From Tranquillimonas rosea (GTDB lineage Bacteria; Pseudomonadota; Alphaproteobacteria; Rhodobacterales; Rhodobacteraceae): a stretch of 64,000 nt of DNA. The notes under the pieces were generated by a model. That model worked only from the letters and a program-made list of their open reading frames with translations. It did not search any database and had not been told where the DNA came from. Shown one piece after another: positions 62,545 to 64,000 of the stretch. Numbering within the stretch: the stretch's first letter is position 1; every line of letters starts with the position of its first letter. The stretch spans positions 124,001 to 188,000 of the forward strand of contig NZ_FOGU01000005.1 in the NCBI RefSeq assembly GCF_900111315.1, in the 5' to 3' direction. Both the position numbers and the translations under genes were made by a program.

Positions 62545-63483
62545 TCAGGCGACCCTGGTCTTCAGCGCCTCGCCGGCGAGAAACGCCGCGACGTTCTCGC
62601 GCTGGAGACGCCCCATCGCCTGCCGCGTCTCGATCGTGGCCGATCCCTGGTGCGGCTGCAGCAGCACGTTGTCGAGCGCCAGGAACCGCGGGTCGATGCC
62701 GGGCTCGTTCCGGAACACGTCAAGCGCGGCACCGCGGATCGTCCCCTTCTCGAGCGCGCCCAGCAGGGCGTACTCGTCGATGGTGGACCCGCGGGAGATG
62801 TTCACGATCAGGCCGTCCGATCCCAGCGCCTTCAGCACCTCGGCCGAGACGTAGCCTTCGGTCTCGGGGCCGCCGACCAGTGCGACCACCAGATCGTCGG
62901 ATGCTTCGGCCAGCGCGACGGGATCGGCGTGATAGCGCCAGCCCGGCGTCTCCTTTTCCGAGCGCGAGTGGTAGTGGATCTCCATCCCGAAGGCGGCGAG
63001 CCGCTGCGCGATGGCATGGCCGATGCGCCCCAGCCCGACAATCCCCACCTTGCGGCCGCGCACGGTCCGGTTCAGCGGCATCGGGCCCTGCGCCCCCCAG
63101 TTGCCCGAGCGCACCCAATCGGACCCCTGCACGAGCTGCCGCGCCTGCGCCACCAGCATGACGGCGGCAAGGTCGGCCACGTCGTCGGTCAGCACGTCGG
63201 GCGTGTTGGTCACAGCGATGTTCCGCTCCTGCGCCGCGGCCACGTCGATCGCGTCGTAGCCGACGCCGAAATTGGCGATCAGGCCCAGTTGCGGCAACAG
63301 GTCCATCGTCGCGCCGTCGAACCTGGCGTGTCCCTTGTGGGCGACCACCCGGACGCGGTTGCGCTCGGACACGGGCATCGACGTGAGCGCGGCGAGGTCT
63401 TGCAGCAGGGCGGCGCCGAACTCTTCGGCAAAGGCCGTCTCGTCCCAGGGCTGGTACTCACCTATGGCCAGAACCTCGCTCAT
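62545..63483 (-). CDS. D-2-hydroxyacid dehydrogenase (glyoxylate/hydroxypyruvate reductase type)
   Basis: 312 residues. NAD(P)-binding VGIVGLGRIGHAIAQRL in the middle; catalytic Arg in VNISRGSTIDE, Glu in DVFRNEP and His in LLQPHQGSATIETR. The NADP-preferring HSRSEKE after the second strand suggests a GhrB/TdA-like 2-ketoacid reductase. Overlaps the upstream aminotransferase stop by 4 bp, so amino acid to 2-keto acid to 2-hydroxy acid is a possible flow. Confidence 0.9.
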   Translation of the reverse strand: MSEVLAIGEYQPWDETAFAEEFGAALLQDLAALTSMPVSERNRVRVVAHKGHARFDGATMDLLPQLGLIANFGVGYDAIDVAAAQERNIAVTNTPDVLTDDVADLAAVMLVAQARQLVQGSDWVRSGNWGAQGPMPLNRTVRGRKVGIVGLGRIGHAIAQRLAAFGMEIHYHSRSEKETPGWRYHADPVALAEASDDLVVALVGGPETEGYVSAEVLKALGSDGLIVNISRGSTIDEYALLGALEKGTIRGAALDVFRNEPGIDPRFLALDNVLLQPHQGSATIETRQAMGRLQRENVAAFLAGEALKTRVA

Positions 63484-64000
63484 GTCTTTCTCTCCTTCAG
63501 GCAGGTGGCGAGGCGCTCCATCGCCTCTTCTATGCGGTCGAGCGCGGCGGCGTAGGACACCCGCAGATACCCCTCGCCGCCCGCGCCGAAACTGGTGCCG
63601 GCGATGGTGGCGACCCCGGCCTCTTCGAGAAACAGGTCCTGCGCCTCGCGAGCGGTCAGCCTCGTGCCCGAGATATCGGCGAAGGCATAGAACGCCCCGC
63701 CGGGATCGCCGCAGGTGACGCCCGGCAGCGCGTCGAGCATGGGCACGACGGCGCGGCGCCGGCGGTCGAACTCGGCCACCATGTCCGCGACCGCGTCCTG
63801 CGGCCCCTCCAGCGCGGCGAGGCCGGCGTGCTGCGCGGCGGCGTTCACGCAGGAATGGTCGTTGATGCAGAGCCGCGTGATCGGTTCGACCAGTGGCGCG
63901 GGCCACACGGCATATCCCAGCCGCCAGCCGGTCATGGCATAGGTCTTGGACCAGCCGTCGAGCAGGATCAGCCGGTGGCGGATCTCGGGATAGGACAGCA
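63480..64000 (-). CDS. PLP-dependent class I/II aminotransferase, 5' part beyond the window
   Basis: About 172 C-terminal residues are present. The PLP lysine lies in LDGWSKTYAMTGWRLGYAV right at the edge; DPGGAFYAFADIS and GEGYLRVSYAA are the usual C-terminal landmarks, the last with the substrate-carboxylate Arg. Aspartate/aromatic-type fold I enzyme; specificity not visible. Co-translated with the 2-hydroxyacid dehydrogenase through an ATGA overlap. Confidence 0.9.
   Translation of the reverse strand, partial: LSYPEIRHRLILLDGWSKTYAMTGWRLGYAVWPAPLVEPITRLCINDHSCVNAAAQHAGLAALEGPQDAVADMVAEFDRRRRAVVPMLDALPGVTCGDPGGAFYAFADISGTRLTAREAQDLFLEEAGVATIAGTSFGAGGEGYLRVSYAAALDRIEEAMERLATCLKERKT

Overview
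The window is GC-rich, densely coded DNA from the chromosome of an alphaproteobacterium, most likely a Rhodobacteraceae (Roseobacter-group) member. The evidence is the flagellar gene order with MotE-like and FliL-linked accessory genes, CtrA-type TTAA-N7-TTAA boxes in front of flagellar operons, TRAP transporters, a UbiG of the alphaproteobacterial type, a leucine-catabolic liu operon, and an intergenic repeat ending in CCCCCGGGATATTT that I know from this family. I see no rRNA, tRNA, CRISPR array, insertion sequence or prophage. Both ends cut a gene (a zinc dehydrogenase on the left, an aminotransferase on the right).

Layout. 1-7403: hexonate/hexuronate locus. A minus-strand operon gntR-dctP-dctQ-dctM-idnD-like stands back to back with uxuA-uxuB; together they form an uptake-plus-oxidation route ending at 2-keto-3-deoxygluconate. 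7432-18373: housekeeping and accessory genes (sulfotransferase, THUMP RNA methyltransferase, thiolase, yaaA, recQ, yggT, a thioesterase, a chain of overlapping genes for a UMF1-type transporter, murein endopeptidase and a lipoprotein esterase, and a YhhQ-type queuosine-precursor transporter). 18380-18613: a short, highly structured transcript with an 18-codon ORF whose ribosome-binding site is nearly a full copy of the anti-anti-Shine-Dalgarno sequence. 18624-29548: phoD-like phosphatase, arfB, an MFS exporter, a lactate dehydrogenase preceded by three 11-bp-spaced GTGCAY repeats, a Tat-exported serine hydrolase, pncB-pncA NAD salvage, trhO, a decayed globin gene, aroQ, a lytic transglycosylase and a DUF1289 protein.

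29625-33132: an iron/oxidative-stress divergon. Imelysin is transcribed with two uncharacterised genes on one side; an uncharacterised gene and dps lie on the other. The two larger unknown proteins on opposite arms look like paralogues. 33096-34292: Bcr/CflA exporter. 34473-40890: complete leucine degradation operon liuA-liuB-liuD-liuE-liuC with overlapping or tightly spaced genes. 41028-43031: a stress membrane protein, a glutaredoxin-MauE fusion and a gene-poor stretch with a cytochrome c remnant.

43032-56854: motility region. The minus operon fliL-(DUF6468-like)-motE-motA-(699-residue periplasmic protein) diverges from fliF-fliH-fliN-fliP, which converges on motB-flgE-flgK-flgL-flgI. Three CtrA-like boxes mark the promoters. 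56921-64000: GMC oxidoreductase, ubiG-DUF4149, a GluR0-type ligand-gated potassium channel, and a small catabolic cluster (GntR regulator with a TTGGTATACCAA operator, FAH-family hydrolase, 2-hydroxyacid dehydrogenase, aminotransferase).
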